From: Prinia subflava
Lineage: Eukaryota; Chordata; Aves; Passeriformes; Cisticolidae
Assembly (NCBI RefSeq): GCF_021018805.1
Contig: NC_086247.1
Location: 139,169,602-139,233,601, forward strand
Reading direction: 5' to 3'
Length of the DNA: 64,000 nt
In this document: in pieces, positions 1 through 13,610 of the stretch
Position numbering within the stretch: position 1 is the first letter of the stretch
How the letters are laid out: each line of letters opens with the position of its first letter
Program-made: the position numbers and the translations under genes
The notes under the pieces: model-generated
Database searches by the model: none
Seen by the model: only the letters and a program-made list of their open reading frames with translations
What the model was told of the DNA's origin: nothing

Positions 1-235
1 ATTTAAACCAAGTGTTTCTTGGACCCCTATTATGTGCTTTCCATATTTCAACACTGTGTACCACTAACTTAGGCTTCTTGTAATTAAACAATCCTCTGAA
101 AGCCTGGAAAGAGGACAGTCAAAAACCCCAACATGGCCATGCGTTCTGAAGAATCACAGATAATACAGAGTTAAGCAATAATTTCCCTTCAAACATGTGA
201 ACCTGTTGGGGAGGATACATAGGAGATCCCTATGT
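1..235. other. Unassigned non-coding DNA
   Basis: AT-rich sequence before the first CR1 fragment. I see no open frame, repeat or RNA gene here. Confidence 0.4.
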
Positions 236-640
236 TGATCACAGGTCTGAAGCACATCTTAATGAAGACAGAGTTGAGGCTGATCAGCCTGAAGAATAGA
301 AGGCTCCAAGGAGACCTTATAGCACCCTCCAGTACCTAAAGGCAGCCAACACGAAAGCTGGAGTGGCCTTTTTACAAGTGCATCTATAGACAGGGCAAGG
401 AGCATTGGCATTAAACTGAACAAGGACAGGTTTAGATTAGATACTAGGAAGCAATTCTTTACTGTAAGGCTGGTGAATCACTGGATTCCTAAAGAAGCTG
501 TGAGTGCTTCATCAAGGCCAAGCTGGATGCAGCTTTGAGCAACCTGATCTAGTGGAAGGTTCCCTGGCCAGGCAGGGCTGTCAGAACTAGGTGGCCTTTA
601 AGGTCCCTTTCAACCCAAACCATGGTGATTCTATGTGACT
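236..640 (+). mobile_element. CR1 LINE 3' fragment
   Basis: The segment follows the typical avian CR1 3' region: the block on rearranged 'gaagg-ctccaaggagacctta' text, then 'ttagattagatactaggaag', then an ending on 'aaggtccctttcaaccc' and 'gattctatg'. Only the 3' part is present (5' truncated), as is usual for CR1. It carries many substitutions and small gaps, so it is an old, inactive copy in plus orientation. Confidence 0.88.
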
Positions 641-1391
641 GCATGGATCCCACATAACTTTCTGACCAACAGAATCTTCCATGGATGCTACAATGAAGAC
701 ATTACCTTGCTCTTGTGAACCAAACATTACACTGTCATCTGTCCTGAATGTGCTGTTGGTATTTATGAGAAGATATGATGCATTACATTTGACAAAACAG
801 CTTTACATTAAGTGGCCACCCAGTAAATTAAGAGTTGGCTACTTCTTTCCAGTGCAGTTGAGTATGCTGTTCAAGCTCTGGTGAAGTGGGATTCAACATT
901 CAGGTAAGAGAGACACAGGATAATATAATGACAATATAAAACTGTTGTTATCCACTCAGATTTATTTTTCATAAAATGGTCTAGCTTTTGGAATGGCTGC
1001 ATAATAGTTCAGTTCAACTGAACACCACTAACATGTCAGACATCACAAAGGGTATAAAGCTCTTGTTCTCCTGATGCATCTGGAGGCTATGGCAAGGTAA
1101 CAGTAAGTCCACTGACTGACAGATGGAACCACAGCTTCCTGGGGGTTTACTCAGATCTAGGCTTTCATAACAATCCCCATCCCCAACATTCCCACAAACA
1201 AAGCCAGGTGCACAGATGTGGAGATTGCTGACTTTCCTGACCAGTTTAACAGCCAGGAGAATCTTATATAAAGAACATGCCAGACAAATACTCAAGACCC
1301 ACCTTCTGATTACATGGAGTACCAAGGATTAGTTTTAGTTAAATACAGAAATACATTGGACAAATACTGATGCAAATACCCAACAAAATAA
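641..1391. other. Unassigned non-coding DNA
   Basis: Open frames here (for example 681-884 on + and 1,014-1,325 on -) show no recognisable domain and no coding-like bias. Nothing else is recognised. Confidence 0.4.
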
Positions 1392-1802
1392 GCCCTGAAT
1401 ATATTTCTTTACTATCATGCAACTGACTCTCAAAAAGCAATGGTGAGGTTCTGGGAAGAAGATGGTTCTGTAGGTAGCAGTAAAGTAAAAAAGAGAAAAC
1501 CAATTCCATTTTCAAGAAGTTCAACATCAAAGCATAGAAGAACACTGAGCATGGCTGCTGTGAGGAAGCCTTTCACACAGCAAACAGGTACCTCTTTGGT
1601 CCCTGTTATCTTCTGTTCTGATCCACACCTACCAAGCAGCTCTGGCACATCAACCAGCACCTCCTGGCAGAGGTTTGCTGATGCCAATCAGCAGATCCCT
1701 GAGTGCCTCACAGAGCCTCTGTCCGTGGTACTTGAGCAGCCAACCCCCGAGCTGTCAGACCCAGCACTCAAACACACATTGCCTCATCTAAATGCAGTTT
1801 GA
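1392..1802 (+). CDS. Unrecognised open frame, possible terminal coding exon
   Basis: The frame is open from just after a stop at 1,389-1,391 to a TGA at 1,800-1,802. It contains an ATG at 1,440 that would give 120 residues. Codon use in the second half looks coding (many CAG, GAG, CTG, GTG and GCC), and base composition is richer in G+C than the flanks. The product is basic and serine-rich, with a KKRK stretch near residue 17, a RSSTSKHRR segment near residue 25, and a Pro/Ser/Leu-rich end. No known domain is recognised. A possible AATAAA polyadenylation signal lies at 2,093-2,098, about 290 bases after the stop, which would fit a last exon with a short 3' UTR. No convincing upstream partner exon or strong splice acceptor was found. 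It could equally be a chance frame or a processed pseudogene fragment. Confidence 0.3.
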   Translation, partial: ALNIFLYYHATDSQKAMVRFWEEDGSVGSSKVKKRKPIPFSRSSTSKHRRTLSMAAVRKPFTQQTGTSLVPVIFCSDPHLPSSSGTSTSTSWQRFADANQQIPECLTEPLSVVLEQPTPELSDPALKHTLPHLNAV

Positions 1803-4800
1803 TGTCGTGGGAACACACAGACAACTCCCTCTGCACATCCAACAATGGAACAGGCCACACTGATGGAATGTCGGAACAGCGAGACACTTCTAGAAATCAG
1901 TGTGGGTTTCCAATTTATCTGTCACCCACACTGTAAGGCATTCTTCTTTTAAAGCCATATTGATCAATAACAGCTTTTCAGAGAATCAGTGTGAAGCTTT
2001 TCTTCCCCCTTAGTATTTACAGCATTTCAAAACACACTGAGACATTTAAAGCAAGACAGATTCTTGTAAAACAATTTGAGAAATGATGTTCAAATAAAGC
2101 TTCTCAAAATTATTATTTCGAAGTCACATTTTTTAGATTTTCATGGTCTTTCCCTCTTTATGGGGGCATTAAATCATGTTAAGAGGGTGCCTCATCTATA
2201 GTTACTATCTACTTTTAGAATTATAACAAACCAGACTTCAGGGTACAGATCAACAGTTCTGAGAATATCATGTGGAAATAGAAGCTCCAGACATTCTGCC
2301 AATGTTCTTCCCAGACATAAACCCTAACACTACAACACAAAATTGTTCTAATTGTTATCATATAAACCCTAACATTTTGTAAAGGCATCTCTGATTTGAA
2401 TTCAACTCCAACTGCAGCAAGGTAATGGTATTAACCTAGAAAATCCAGTCCTTATTTGACAAACACATTGATCACCTGCTCTTAATCATCACAATAATTT
2501 TAAAAGAATATAATTTCTCCAATTAACATTGATAATTTCTTTTAGCAATTCATGAATAGTATTTTTATTATTTTTATGTGAAAAACTTTCACCACACTTT
2601 ATATTTGGAGATACTTAATCAAGTATCTTCCCTTTTAGGAAAAACTGAAGAGCTCAAGATTCTGAAATCAGGACAAATTCTTATCATCCCCTCAATTTTT
2701 TCCATCCATCCTTACACATATGGCTGTGTTAAAACATCTTTTCTTTGACTGTGCATATACAGTTCACAAAGCAAACCATAAACATTGTGCACTTAACCTG
2801 TGTTTTATACTGTTTTCAAATACATCAACTGTGATCCTGTCTTTTTCATCTTTTCTCTGACAGTTTCTGACACTTTTCTGTTAGGCTGTTTAACAGATAC
2901 TTGTTACCCTACACACATTTTATGCATGTCCTAAACATAAAATACAGTTTTATCAGAAAGTTCTGTATAGAGCATTGATTTAAACTTTTAGAATTTGAAG
3001 GTTATAACATCCACAATACTACTTATGCCTGCCCTGTGCATGTTTAGGTTTACTTTTTTTTTTTCCTATATCCCTATAAATCTGGCTTGATTTGACTACT
3101 TCCCATAAAAAAACATGCTGATGGTAAAAAAACCAAACCAAACCAAACCAAACCAACCACAAAAAAAAAAAAAAAAAAAAAAAGCAAACAGCAAACAACC
3201 TCTAAGCTTAGAACTAAAATTACTAATTAAATTTTGTACCTTTTTTACACTCTTACATCCAGAAAAAAATTTAGGGTGATCACCAACTGGGTGTCCTGAT
3301 GTTTTTATTCAATACTGGAGAGTCAAATGTTCTTTCATTCTTCCCTGGTTATATTTGAGTCCAATACTGACTCTTTCCAAATACAGGAGATGATATGGAT
3401 TATTTCTATCTGGCAATATCATAAATTCTTCTCCATCTGAGAGCTTACCAAAAGGATAAAAAAATTAAAATTCTATATAATCTTAAAATTTGTTTTGCTC
3501 AGTTTGTAACTCTACCATAAGAGACTAAATAAAACTATTCAAGTCACAGTACTCCAGAATCAAATTAGTTCTCTAGAAATCTGCTGACTACTCAGAGATG
3601 AAAAGAAATCTATTACAAGAATTTCAAGTGAAGTGGAGTTGAAGCTGGACAGAATTAGAAAGTAAAATCTCTCTTAATGCTATAAAATAAGCTCCATCAT
3701 GCCTGTACTATTCCTTATGTTACCAGAGAATGAAAGGATAAATTTCATTATCCCTTAAGAGGTAAAAATAGCAAGCAAACTCGAAAAAAATCCCGTACTG
3801 TAACTCAGTCTTTAACAATCAAAGGAAGCAGAGCATATACATGTAATAATTTAAAAGCAATTTTCACAGGAAGATACCCACAGGTCTTTTATATGAAACA
3901 GGTGTCCTGATAGACACACTGAATATGAATATCAGTTGAACCCAATTAACCTAATTCGATGCTTGTCCACACTAAGACATTTATTTTAGATGTTACACAA
4001 AATCCTTTAGGATATTACAGAGAAAGCGATAAATAGGCTGTAAAGGTTATGACATTAATTTTACTGTCATCCTCGTGCTTTAAGCAGACATCAAAACTAA
4101 AAACCTCGTCCTCTGGGAAGAAGAACTACCTGAAAGTAATTATAGGACTTATTATCATAACAGTATTAAACTAGACCACTATGACCCCAACCAAATTTAT
4201 TTTTGGTACCTTTTGTTAAAAGAACAAAGCTTCTCAATGACAACTGCACCTTCTAATGCAGTGAACGTTAGTTCAGGCACTGGAAGAAAGCATTAAATCA
4301 AATCTTGTAATTTCATATTAAGCTTAATTATGAATTTTAATTTAAAACTAAGCACATAAAGAAGTGTTAGTTAAATATGTAATTTAATTTCAGGAGGAAA
4401 ACATCCAGCTAAAAAGAGAAATTAAATACTTGGTACATTTTAGAAAAGACATTCTCCTGACAGAAGCCCATGAAATGCCCATTTGTATTTCAAAAGAAAT
4501 TTTATTCACTTCATTTTTCACACCTGTTCTTTCACATACCATGCCATCTTGTAAATGAGTGCCATGCAAACAGTATTTCTCTAATTTAGAAACTTTTCAA
4601 CCGAAACCAAGTTCCCCAAGAAGACCAAATGTATTGAATCAGCACAGCTTCCAGGAAAGCTGGCAAAATTGATTGTTATATAAACGCTAAGTTAGACTTG
4701 AAATAAAAGAATAAAACATTGAAACGATGAAAAAATAGAGAGGAAGATAAAAATGACAGAAAGAATGACTGACTACTGTAATACACAAAAGCATTTGTTC

Positions 4801-6934
4801 AAGCAAATGTATTTGCCAAAACCCTGCAGTGCTTGGCTACTTTATAAAATCAAGCACAAGGCATTAAGCCAACTTGTTTAAAAAATAAAAACCCCTCCGA
4901 AATCCTAAACCCCAATCACCAAGCAATAGCTGATTTGCATTTCTGAAAACCAGCAAAAATACTCTGCATTTCACTATTTGTATCTTCAGTCTCAAACATC
5001 TGATTTATTCCATGTTTTCTATTTTACATATTTTTACATCAGGAGTTAATCCTGTATCAGATTATAGTCTTCCTATTCTATATCCAACGAGATATGCATG
5101 TAGTCACAAACAACAGTGTGTGAAATTGCTCACTGCTTATGTTTCCATACTTAGATAATTCATCCTGGACAAATGTGTGTCCATGGCAGAATCCTTTTGG
5201 CTGAGCCCATTAGATGACTTCAGCAGAACCACAAAAAGAAACAGAACAGCACAAACCCAGCAGAACCCACAACCCAGGCTATTTTTAAACTTTTGCTCAT
5301 CCTGTGAGATGGAGCAGTCCGAGCACATTTCCTGAACTTCGAGCCTTACATGCACTGAATGCCACAGTGGCAATCCTGGACAAAAACGCTTCCCTTCATC
5401 CTCTGCTGGGTGATGTGGGCAATGGTTGGCTGGCAATCCCACACCCTGCCCATCTGTCAGAGTGGAACTGTGCCTACACGACAGGTTCTATGCCACTTTC
5501 AGTAACATGTTGCTGAGAATAAAAGCTTATTTTTGAAACAACATAGGGCAACATCAGCGTTCGGCTTAAAATAGCAGGCAAATGAAAAATGATTGCTTTT
5601 CATGAGGAGATAAGTCTCTTGAAATCAGCTTGAAGGTTTTTCACATGTATGAATAAAGACTAGCACATACGCTGCAAGGGATGAGGCTGTTCCACACATT
5701 TGCTACTACTGTGGACAAACTAGCATACAGTCTCACTAATTATTACTTTACAACTATAACTACCTCCAAAAAAAGCAAATTCACAGACCCACCAAAAAAA
5801 GTATGAAAGTGAAATTTCTCAAGAAGGCTAAAGAAGGTGCAATATTGATTCTTCATTTTATAAAACATATGTCTATTAAAATAAAGTGGACTTGAACAGT
5901 TTTTATGACTATAAATAACCCAAATGATTTTCCATTTAAGAAAACAACTTCATTCTGAAAAAAAATGAAAAGAGCGTGGTCACTATTATGCCTAATATTA
6001 GACAATTCATTGAATGTCAAAAAATAACATCTCTTTTTCCAAATTTCCAATTTAAAAAGACAGATTGTCATATTATGTTTTCGTCAGCAAATCCCTTCTT
6101 GGTAGGAGTGCTGTGAATGCCACAAACTGGAGACCCATATAAATTCCATGTCTGAGTTAGACATCTTTGCCATTACTTAGTATTAAAAGGTCAAAGCTTC
6201 TGTTCTAAAATACAATCTGGGTTATTACTGATGTGAAAGTAACTGTGAAATGAAGAATCAATACAAATTGAAAGATTTTGCTCTTGATTCTTAGGACAGC
6301 TAGAAACAATAGTTCTGGAAAATACAAATTTCGTTTTTATAACACATGACATGAAATCTATACTGCCCATAGTTCTTACAATTTAAATTCAAATTAACTT
6401 AGTATTTAAAACAAAACAAGAAACAGAAACATGTACCATTCTTAGTGGGTAATGACTAATCTAGAATTTACTTTAAAATTCAAACAGCACAGTTCCTTCT
6501 ACTCATGTTCCTCCACACCACCATGTTATCGTGGTTCTTAACTAAGCATTCATTTACTGCTTGGGTCTAAACTGCTTAGAAGCTTTGCTGGGATTCTCAA
6601 CAAGGCAGTTTCATAAGACACAATCTCTGTATCTTACACTTCTTTTAGCAATACATTATGTCATTTACAGTAGAAGTGCAACACACCATTATGGTTTTCA
6701 GTGTGCAATACCTGATTAAATTGTGAGACTTTTTGACTTCTGTTCCTAATTAATACTCTTTTGATCTGATAAGACCAGACTACATATTTTATATGTCACT
6801 GTGTACCTGATGCAGTACATTAGCTTTCTTCTCAGATAAACAATATCACAAACACTAAACAGCAATTTCAGTGGAGTTACACTAAAACTTCCCAGAACTA
6901 GACAAACATCTGTGATTCTGTACACAGCTACTCA
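1803..6934. other. AT-rich non-coding DNA, probably intronic or intergenic
   Basis: This stretch has dense stops in all frames and no recognisable domain. Apart from a simple repeat near 3,126-3,183 and a possible AATAAA at 2,093, I see nothing to annotate. If the minus-strand gene inferred from the CpG island at 31 kb is real and long, this could be intron. Confidence 0.45.
3126..3183. repeat. Simple repeat: (AAACC)n followed by poly-A
   Basis: Several tandem copies of a five-base AAACC unit are followed by an A run of more than 20 bases. It is likely a microsatellite, possibly grown from the tail of an old retroposed copy, although no retroposon body is recognisable next to it. Confidence 0.85.
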
Positions 6935-7075
6935 CAAAATCATTCAGGTTGGCAGAAACTGCACAAGGTCATCCTGTTCAACTTCCCTGCTTGTAACAGG
7001 GTCAACACTGGCTTTACAGCTTTGTCTGGATGAGTCTTGAAAACATCAACAACTGCCTTTCAGAAATCAAATTGT
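6935..7075 (-). mobile_element. Old CR1 fragment, minus orientation
   Basis: The plus strand reads as the reverse complement of a CR1 3' end: 'aatcattcaggttgg', then 'aaggtcatcctgttcaac', then a 'cagggtcaac' block and 'tggatgagtcttgaaaac'. The copy is short and strongly diverged. Confidence 0.72.
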
Positions 7076-10000
7076 ATTTACTAACTGACAGCAAAGGGTA
7101 GCCTGAAAATGACAGCAAACTTTGGTCTACATACATAGGACAGACTGTTCCATCAATTCCTATGGCAATGCTCTTACCACATTTCAGAATTACCTAAAAT
7201 TCCCCTATTTCATATTTAATCCATCAGTTATGCTGACAGATTAAAGAGAACTTGAGTGACCGGCAGAGAATAAAGATATTTTGTAATAAAAAATGCCATA
7301 TATACTTTTTATTTACCTAATTAATAACCTGTTTTTACACTACAGAAGACCAGATTATTTCAAAGAGCAAAACAGGGTTAACATACAAAGGTACCAACCA
7401 AAATAATTAAAGAGGACTACAGCAAAGACTAAAGAAATCCATTAGTTGTATTTTACTTGGGGTTTTTTTATCAACCTCAACTTTAACATTTGAAGAGTAA
7501 GTTATTACTAGTGGGTTCCAACTTCCAGTGAAAGCTTTAGGATTCTGTTAATTTAAAACTACAGAAAGAACAAGCCAGGTCTGTAATGCTGAAAAGAGAG
7601 CAAGTTCAGTTTAATTTGGTAGCCCTAACATATTTTGGAGCTACTTAATACCTCAAAATAGCCACACATATAAAAAAAAGTATTCGAATGTTTCAGATAA
7701 CACAGCCCTAAAAATTCCATGAATAATCAGAGGATTAAGAGCCACAATCACCTGCACAATTCGACTGATTTGTTTGAAATGTGAAGCTAAATTCTTCACA
7801 GAATCACAGATGGCCCTTAAGTTTTGTAGAGACTAAGAAATAGTCAATCACTTCTTCTATTTTGACTGAAGTATTTTGGGTTACCTCAACACTAATCTGC
7901 ATTCCTCTGACAGAACTTCCTGTGTTATTCAGAAAGGATTTTATACAAGGTTTCATCTTTTTCATATAGTCTGAGTATGTTGTTAACGTTCTATTTAGAA
8001 GAAAAACCAATAGCTGACAAAAACAAACAAACACTCCAGGCTTTGCAAGGTGAATTGCTTTTGAAATTCTGACTAAAACAATGGAATTATTTCTGATTTT
8101 ACAGCTGCAAAATTGAACACAGAACTCAATTTTGCCATGGTACCAAATAAGAGCATCATCTACAGTTTTTTCTATAAGAATTTCCATTACAAGTTACTTA
8201 AAACATCAAGAAAGCCACAATGTGGCATTTATAAAGTTGGTGCAGCAATATCCTCTATAAAATGCAGTGTATGTTTTTTAAGTTCAATGCATCATATTCA
8301 CAGACCCAAGCAAAACAAGCATTCAAGAACTAACAAATAAAAATAAAAATTACAGCCGTGTACTATGACTGTGCCCAATCAAGCAATAAATGACCTAGGC
8401 CAAGATGGGATGTACTTCCAAGACGTTAAAATTCAAACTGCCTACCTATTGATGACTCTCTGTTTAAATTCCCTCTCAGAAGGGCTCACCTCTAACATGC
8501 ATTCAAACTCCTAAGACAGAAGTTAAGAGCAACTAAATTTTAAGGCCTAATTCTTCTCAAACAAAAAAAGCTCTTAATTTGAATTATACACTGAAAAATT
8601 TAGTGACTTATGTTGAAGGAAAAAGCCTGTTTTCTTCAGCTGAACTCAAACATAACTTCTAAGGTCTACTGAAGTAGAATTCATTTGAGCATGTGTAACT
8701 GTTGTGAGGCACAGTTGTTCCTTGCAGATAGCCCTGCAGTAAAAAATATTCCAGGTTACGAATCAGATGTTGTACTAAGAACTGCTTTGACTGTCTTGTT
8801 GCTACACTGATTCTACCCCCAAACTCAGCCTCTAACACTGCTAGCCCAGACTGTCTCAGGGCTAAGGACGGGGTTTTCCTGGATAGTTGACTGTTCAGTA
8901 CTCTTCGAGATTATGTATGCTTTTAAAACCAGAGATGGAAATACAATAGTTGTTTTTTTTTTTTTACAACACCCAACATTAAAAAAATTACTCAGCTATG
9001 AGTTGCATCTTATGTTTCCCAAACATGGTCCTACTCACCAGAAAGTAGTGTGTTTAACAAGTCACATCTATAAACTCTGTAAAAATCAAATGATTAGCAT
9101 AAGCAACTTCCATCTACATTTACTGCCTCCCAAGCATATAATAAACTGTTCTACATTGGAAGAATCATCAAACAGTAAGCTGACAAATTAGAACACAATC
9201 TCACTGAAGCACCCTCATAAAACCCAGGATTTCAAAGTTAGTGCAAAAATTAAAAGGTCACATTTTATATAAGTTCTGTCACAGTAGGTGCCTTAAGTGT
9301 TAAAGAATATTGCATAAATTTTATACTTGTAGGTAAAAAGAATTCCCAACACGCAACCAATGCACTCAGAATTATCTTGCATAATTAAGGGCAGTTCAAC
9401 ATCCACAGCTGGAGATGTGAACTACAGCTCTGGAACCCTCGTGAGAGCTGCAGCCAGGGAGGTGACAGCGCAGCTGAGAGCTGAGCACAGGCAGCAGAGG
9501 CAGCATCTGCCCTCGCTGTTGCTGCTGTGCCCAGACTAAGAAGTTCAGCTGTTCGCCCGCATTCTTTGCTCGGTCACATCCCTCTCATTTTCTGGGAAAG
9601 GGCTGCCACCACTTTGATGGAGTCTCCTGCATGGAATGTCCCAGTTCCCTGGTTGGGAGCTTCCTGAGCTCTGACCCAACTGAAAAAGCAACTGCCGGGC
9701 TGAAGTGACTAATGCGTCATTTATTTTAAAAACAACCAGAACATAACAGAGTTAGTATTTTTTAGTCAATCTGGTATAAATACATTTTTTAATACAAACA
9801 GTAGAATTTAAATAGACACAAATATTCCACAGGCATAGCTAGTTTTGGTGACACACTTTATTGACTAGCATCAAGAAGCACATAAAATATCAGCTGCTGC
9901 TCAAATTGGTACACCTTTCCGAGAAAATATACAGGACAACATATTCTGTGATTTATTTTAATGAATCTCTTTCTTGCAGTCTATTATTGTCTATCAGCAC

Positions 10001-10809
10001 TATGTTAGTGATGAACCACACTTACTAAAAAACTTTCACACAGTTGAAAATACAAAAAAGAATAAAAAATCTGTCCTAGTTTACTGCCTTCACTCACTCA
10101 GCTTGTGTTGGTCTCATTGTGCAAATAGTCCTTGCCAAAATAATTTTCATTTTTGTATCCACCACCCTGTTTGTTGTTTGAAAAACGTTAAAGGCACAGA
10201 GCTTCAAAGACTATCAGACATTTTTAATGAAGTGTCCTTAAAACATGTTCATGGAGAAAAAATGTGAAATAAACATGTCAAAATTATTCCTGGATGCTGT
10301 CCAGCAACCAGCTGTGGTGTGCAGTCTATGCTAACCCTGGGAACATTCTTCTTTCTCTATGGCCTCCAGCTTTGTCTTCTGTTCCTACGGATATTTGTAT
10401 TCCAAATGCATTCAGTTAAATCTCAAACTAAGCAAGACCAAACTGAATTAGTACTTCAAGAGGCAAAAAATTAAGCATGACCAAGCTTTTAAAGTAACTA
10501 GGTTTTTTTGGTTTGACACACAGTACCTTTTCATTAATTTACCATAAAAACTATGCTGTGGGACACCTACACTGCTTGAGTCATGTCAAGCCTTCAAATT
10601 CTAACACTGAAGTTCTGCTCACTTAGGGCAATTAAATAACCAAACATCTATTTTCTGAATAACAGCACTAATTCCTACTTTATGTCCAAATACAAACTTT
10701 GCTAGTCATGCTCAGTCTGCTGATTACAGCAGAGTTCTAATGATTTAAGACACTGTTCAAGCATGCACACACAGAGTTAAGAAAGGCAAAGGTCACAGAA
10801 GAAAGGCTA
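7076..10809. other. AT-rich non-coding DNA with one GC-richer patch
   Basis: No gene is recognised. A patch at about 9,395-9,720 is clearly richer in G+C, with several CpGs and an AP-1/CRE-like TGCGTCA at 9,713-9,719. It shows no open frame of note and could be an enhancer or an old element. The rest is AT-rich. Confidence 0.4.
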
Positions 10810-11110
10810 AACAAAAACTGGGCCTAATGCTTAGCAGAGGAGGTGAACAAAACCATGAAGAGGCCGAGGCACTGATATAACACCAACAGTAAATGAAGAT
10901 GTAGTTCAAATCCCCAGGATCAGAAGGATGCATTCAGTAGTGCTGAGAGAGCTGATCGGTGTCACCACAAGGATGCACTCTATCATCTTTTAAAAGTCAT
11001 GGCATCAAAGGAGATTCCCAAAGACTGGAAAATGGCACATAGCCATCTTCAAGAAAGGCAAGAGAGAGGATCTGGGGAACTACAGGCCAGTCAACCTAGT
11101 ATCAGTTTAC
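10810..11110 (+). mobile_element. CR1 LINE ORF2 fragment (reverse transcriptase N-terminal side)
   Basis: The segment includes a degraded 'gtgctgagagagctg' block, then 'gactggaaaatggcac', 'aagaaaggcaag' and 'ggggaactacaggccagtcaac'. The last encodes the GNYRPV motif typical of the CR1 reverse transcriptase. It has frameshifts and gaps and ends abruptly near 11,110, so it is a non-functional internal piece in plus orientation. Confidence 0.82.
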
Positions 11111-13610
11111 AGAAAGGAGTAACCCCATGCAGCAGTACAATGTAGGTCTGACTTGCCTCTTCTCATCAGCATTAAATATGCAACTCTCCTTTAAATCTTC
11201 ACTGACAGCATACTACTATCGGCCTTTTCAAGGTGCACTTATTATACTTTCTAAATTTGGGCACATTAGTTCCCCTTCACCTCCAGCCTTCTAAAATTTC
11301 TCCACTGTTCCATGATTTGTTAAAATTCAAAATGAATAATTCATACAGCTTCTAAGCTTTTTTTCTTTTTTAGTATCTGTAGGTGTCAGTGCAGCAGATT
11401 TAAAAACATTTAACATTAATAGTTGCTGGTACAGTGATAAAACATTCTTCCCATCACTAATGATGGAGGTGGTGAGATGTAAAAGCATCCTCCAGCCTCT
11501 TTTTGAATACAGAACAAACTATTTATTGAATATTTATGCCTTTCTCTGCACAGCAGAAATTTATCATCCTTGCCCAGTATTGGACTTCTATCATTACTAA
11601 GCTTTTGTACCCTTCAAGAACATCCTCTATATTTAAAGAACTCCATTGTACTCTACTGCCCACAGATTTTTATTAATAACTTTAGCTCCTTAATCTCCTG
11701 TCTCCAAGCCATACAGTGCTTGCCATCATCAGCTCCCCATTCTTTAAAATTGTATTGCTTCACTCCCTTCCTTTACCTTGTTTCAACCAAACAAATCATG
11801 TTTCCTACGAGAAGAATTGTTCTGGGAGTACTAAATGAACAAGTAGGTGTCAAGCAAATTACATTTTTATGCTCAAGTACTTCTTGTTTTTTAAGTCTGC
11901 TCTTCTTTTAAAGATTAAAGCTGGAGATATCTGCACGCAGAACCTGTTTTTGGCTCCCAACCTGCAAAATTAGATCACAGCTCTAACACACCTGCTCTAT
12001 TTATTCTACATGCCTCAGAAAGAAAATCTGTACAGAAGACAACAGAGTGGTTTTTATTTGTTTGAAAACTGTCAGATGGATATAAAGAAGTCTTTTCAAA
12101 GCTTCAGAAATTGATTAGCGGCCAAGTGATTTATCAGCACAAGCTCCCAATGCCTACAACAGACTGAATCCTCATAATTTTTCTTTACTGAATACAAAAT
12201 TACTTTTAAGAAACTACTCATCTTTCTAGGATCTGAATTACATTGATAAAAAGTCTCCAATGTACCTTTTTCAGATAAAAAACACTAGCACATTACTACT
12301 CGTCTTGTGAATGGCAAGAACTGTTCAAGCAAACAACAGAACATCTAATATACAAGACCACAGAAAAGTCTGTAAGGTTTTGTTGTGACATTTCACTTTT
12401 TAGAGAGATTCTCTAGTAAACACTCATTAAACATGTTTTAACATACAAATTATTTCAGTCTGCTACAATTTTCTTTACACGGCTGTGATTTGGTTTTTTA
12501 ACACGGCTGTGTTTTGCTTTATCTCAAAAACTTGCACTAAACAGCAAACTATAGAAGCCTGGACAATGAATATGGTATCCCTTAAGATTTAAATATGGGT
12601 TTTAATATAGAGACAACATTACCAAACATATTTCTGTAGAAAAAAAAAATTAATGCTTCCCCTGCAGCAGCAAAGCAGAAAACCCTGCATATTATTTCTA
12701 CCATATTCACTTCTGCTCTTCAAAATCATTCACCTTTCACTAGTCCTGAAATAATGTAAGATCTGTGTTGTAAACTTAATAGTTTTGAGATGTGCGCTGG
12801 GTGCATGCCAACAATTTGCATCATCCTCTGTATCAAACATTCATTCATCCAGCTCAACTACTTCTTTCTAGGGCACTGGAAGGGAGGAGGGGAGATTAAA
12901 AATAATGGTGATAACTGCCAAAGACATTTTGGACTTTTCTTCAAAGCTATTTCTGATCTGTGTGAATTCACTTGCTGCATGCAGGCCTCATGGTCCACAC
13001 CATGTAAATGTCAATGACATGCTACAAGTTAGAACTGAATTAACCTTAAAAATGAAAAACAAAATTGCAGTGACAAAGAGTTCCCTTCAAACCCACATTC
13101 CTGTGATGAATCTAAAAAATAAATACTTCCATTGATGACAGTTATCTTCACAGATAAGTAAGTAAACATTTTTTCAGTATTTCTGGCTATATACGTATTT
13201 AATTTGCAAATATTTTTAAAACTTGCAAATTAAAATTGACTGCAATAGCTGTAACAACTGTGGTATTTAAGTATCATGAAAATTCACAGACTGGAAGGCA
13301 AATTTATTTTATACAGACTGAAGAATTGAGCTTAAGTTTCTGAAATGTGAAGTTTTGGATAAGAATTTTAGAAGAAGGTTCCAATAGTTAAAAAATTTAG
13401 ACAACATGTAATACAATTAGCAGATAAGAAAACATAAAATTACTTTGAGCATCAGCAGATGAAGTGAACTCTTTCTATACAGGAGAATCACACCTATAAT
13501 AAGGATACAGTGTATTATGTTTCCTAACAACTTTCAAATTACTAAATACCTTGTAAGGTTCTCTGTTTTCATGACTGTTCATCTAAAACCATAAAATTAA
13601 AAAGCCTTAA
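11111..13610. other. AT-rich non-coding DNA
   Basis: No gene or element is recognised. A small direct repeat, ACACGGCTGTG, occurs at 12,477-12,487 and again at 12,501-12,511. Open frames such as 11,570-11,911 have no recognisable motif. Confidence 0.4.
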
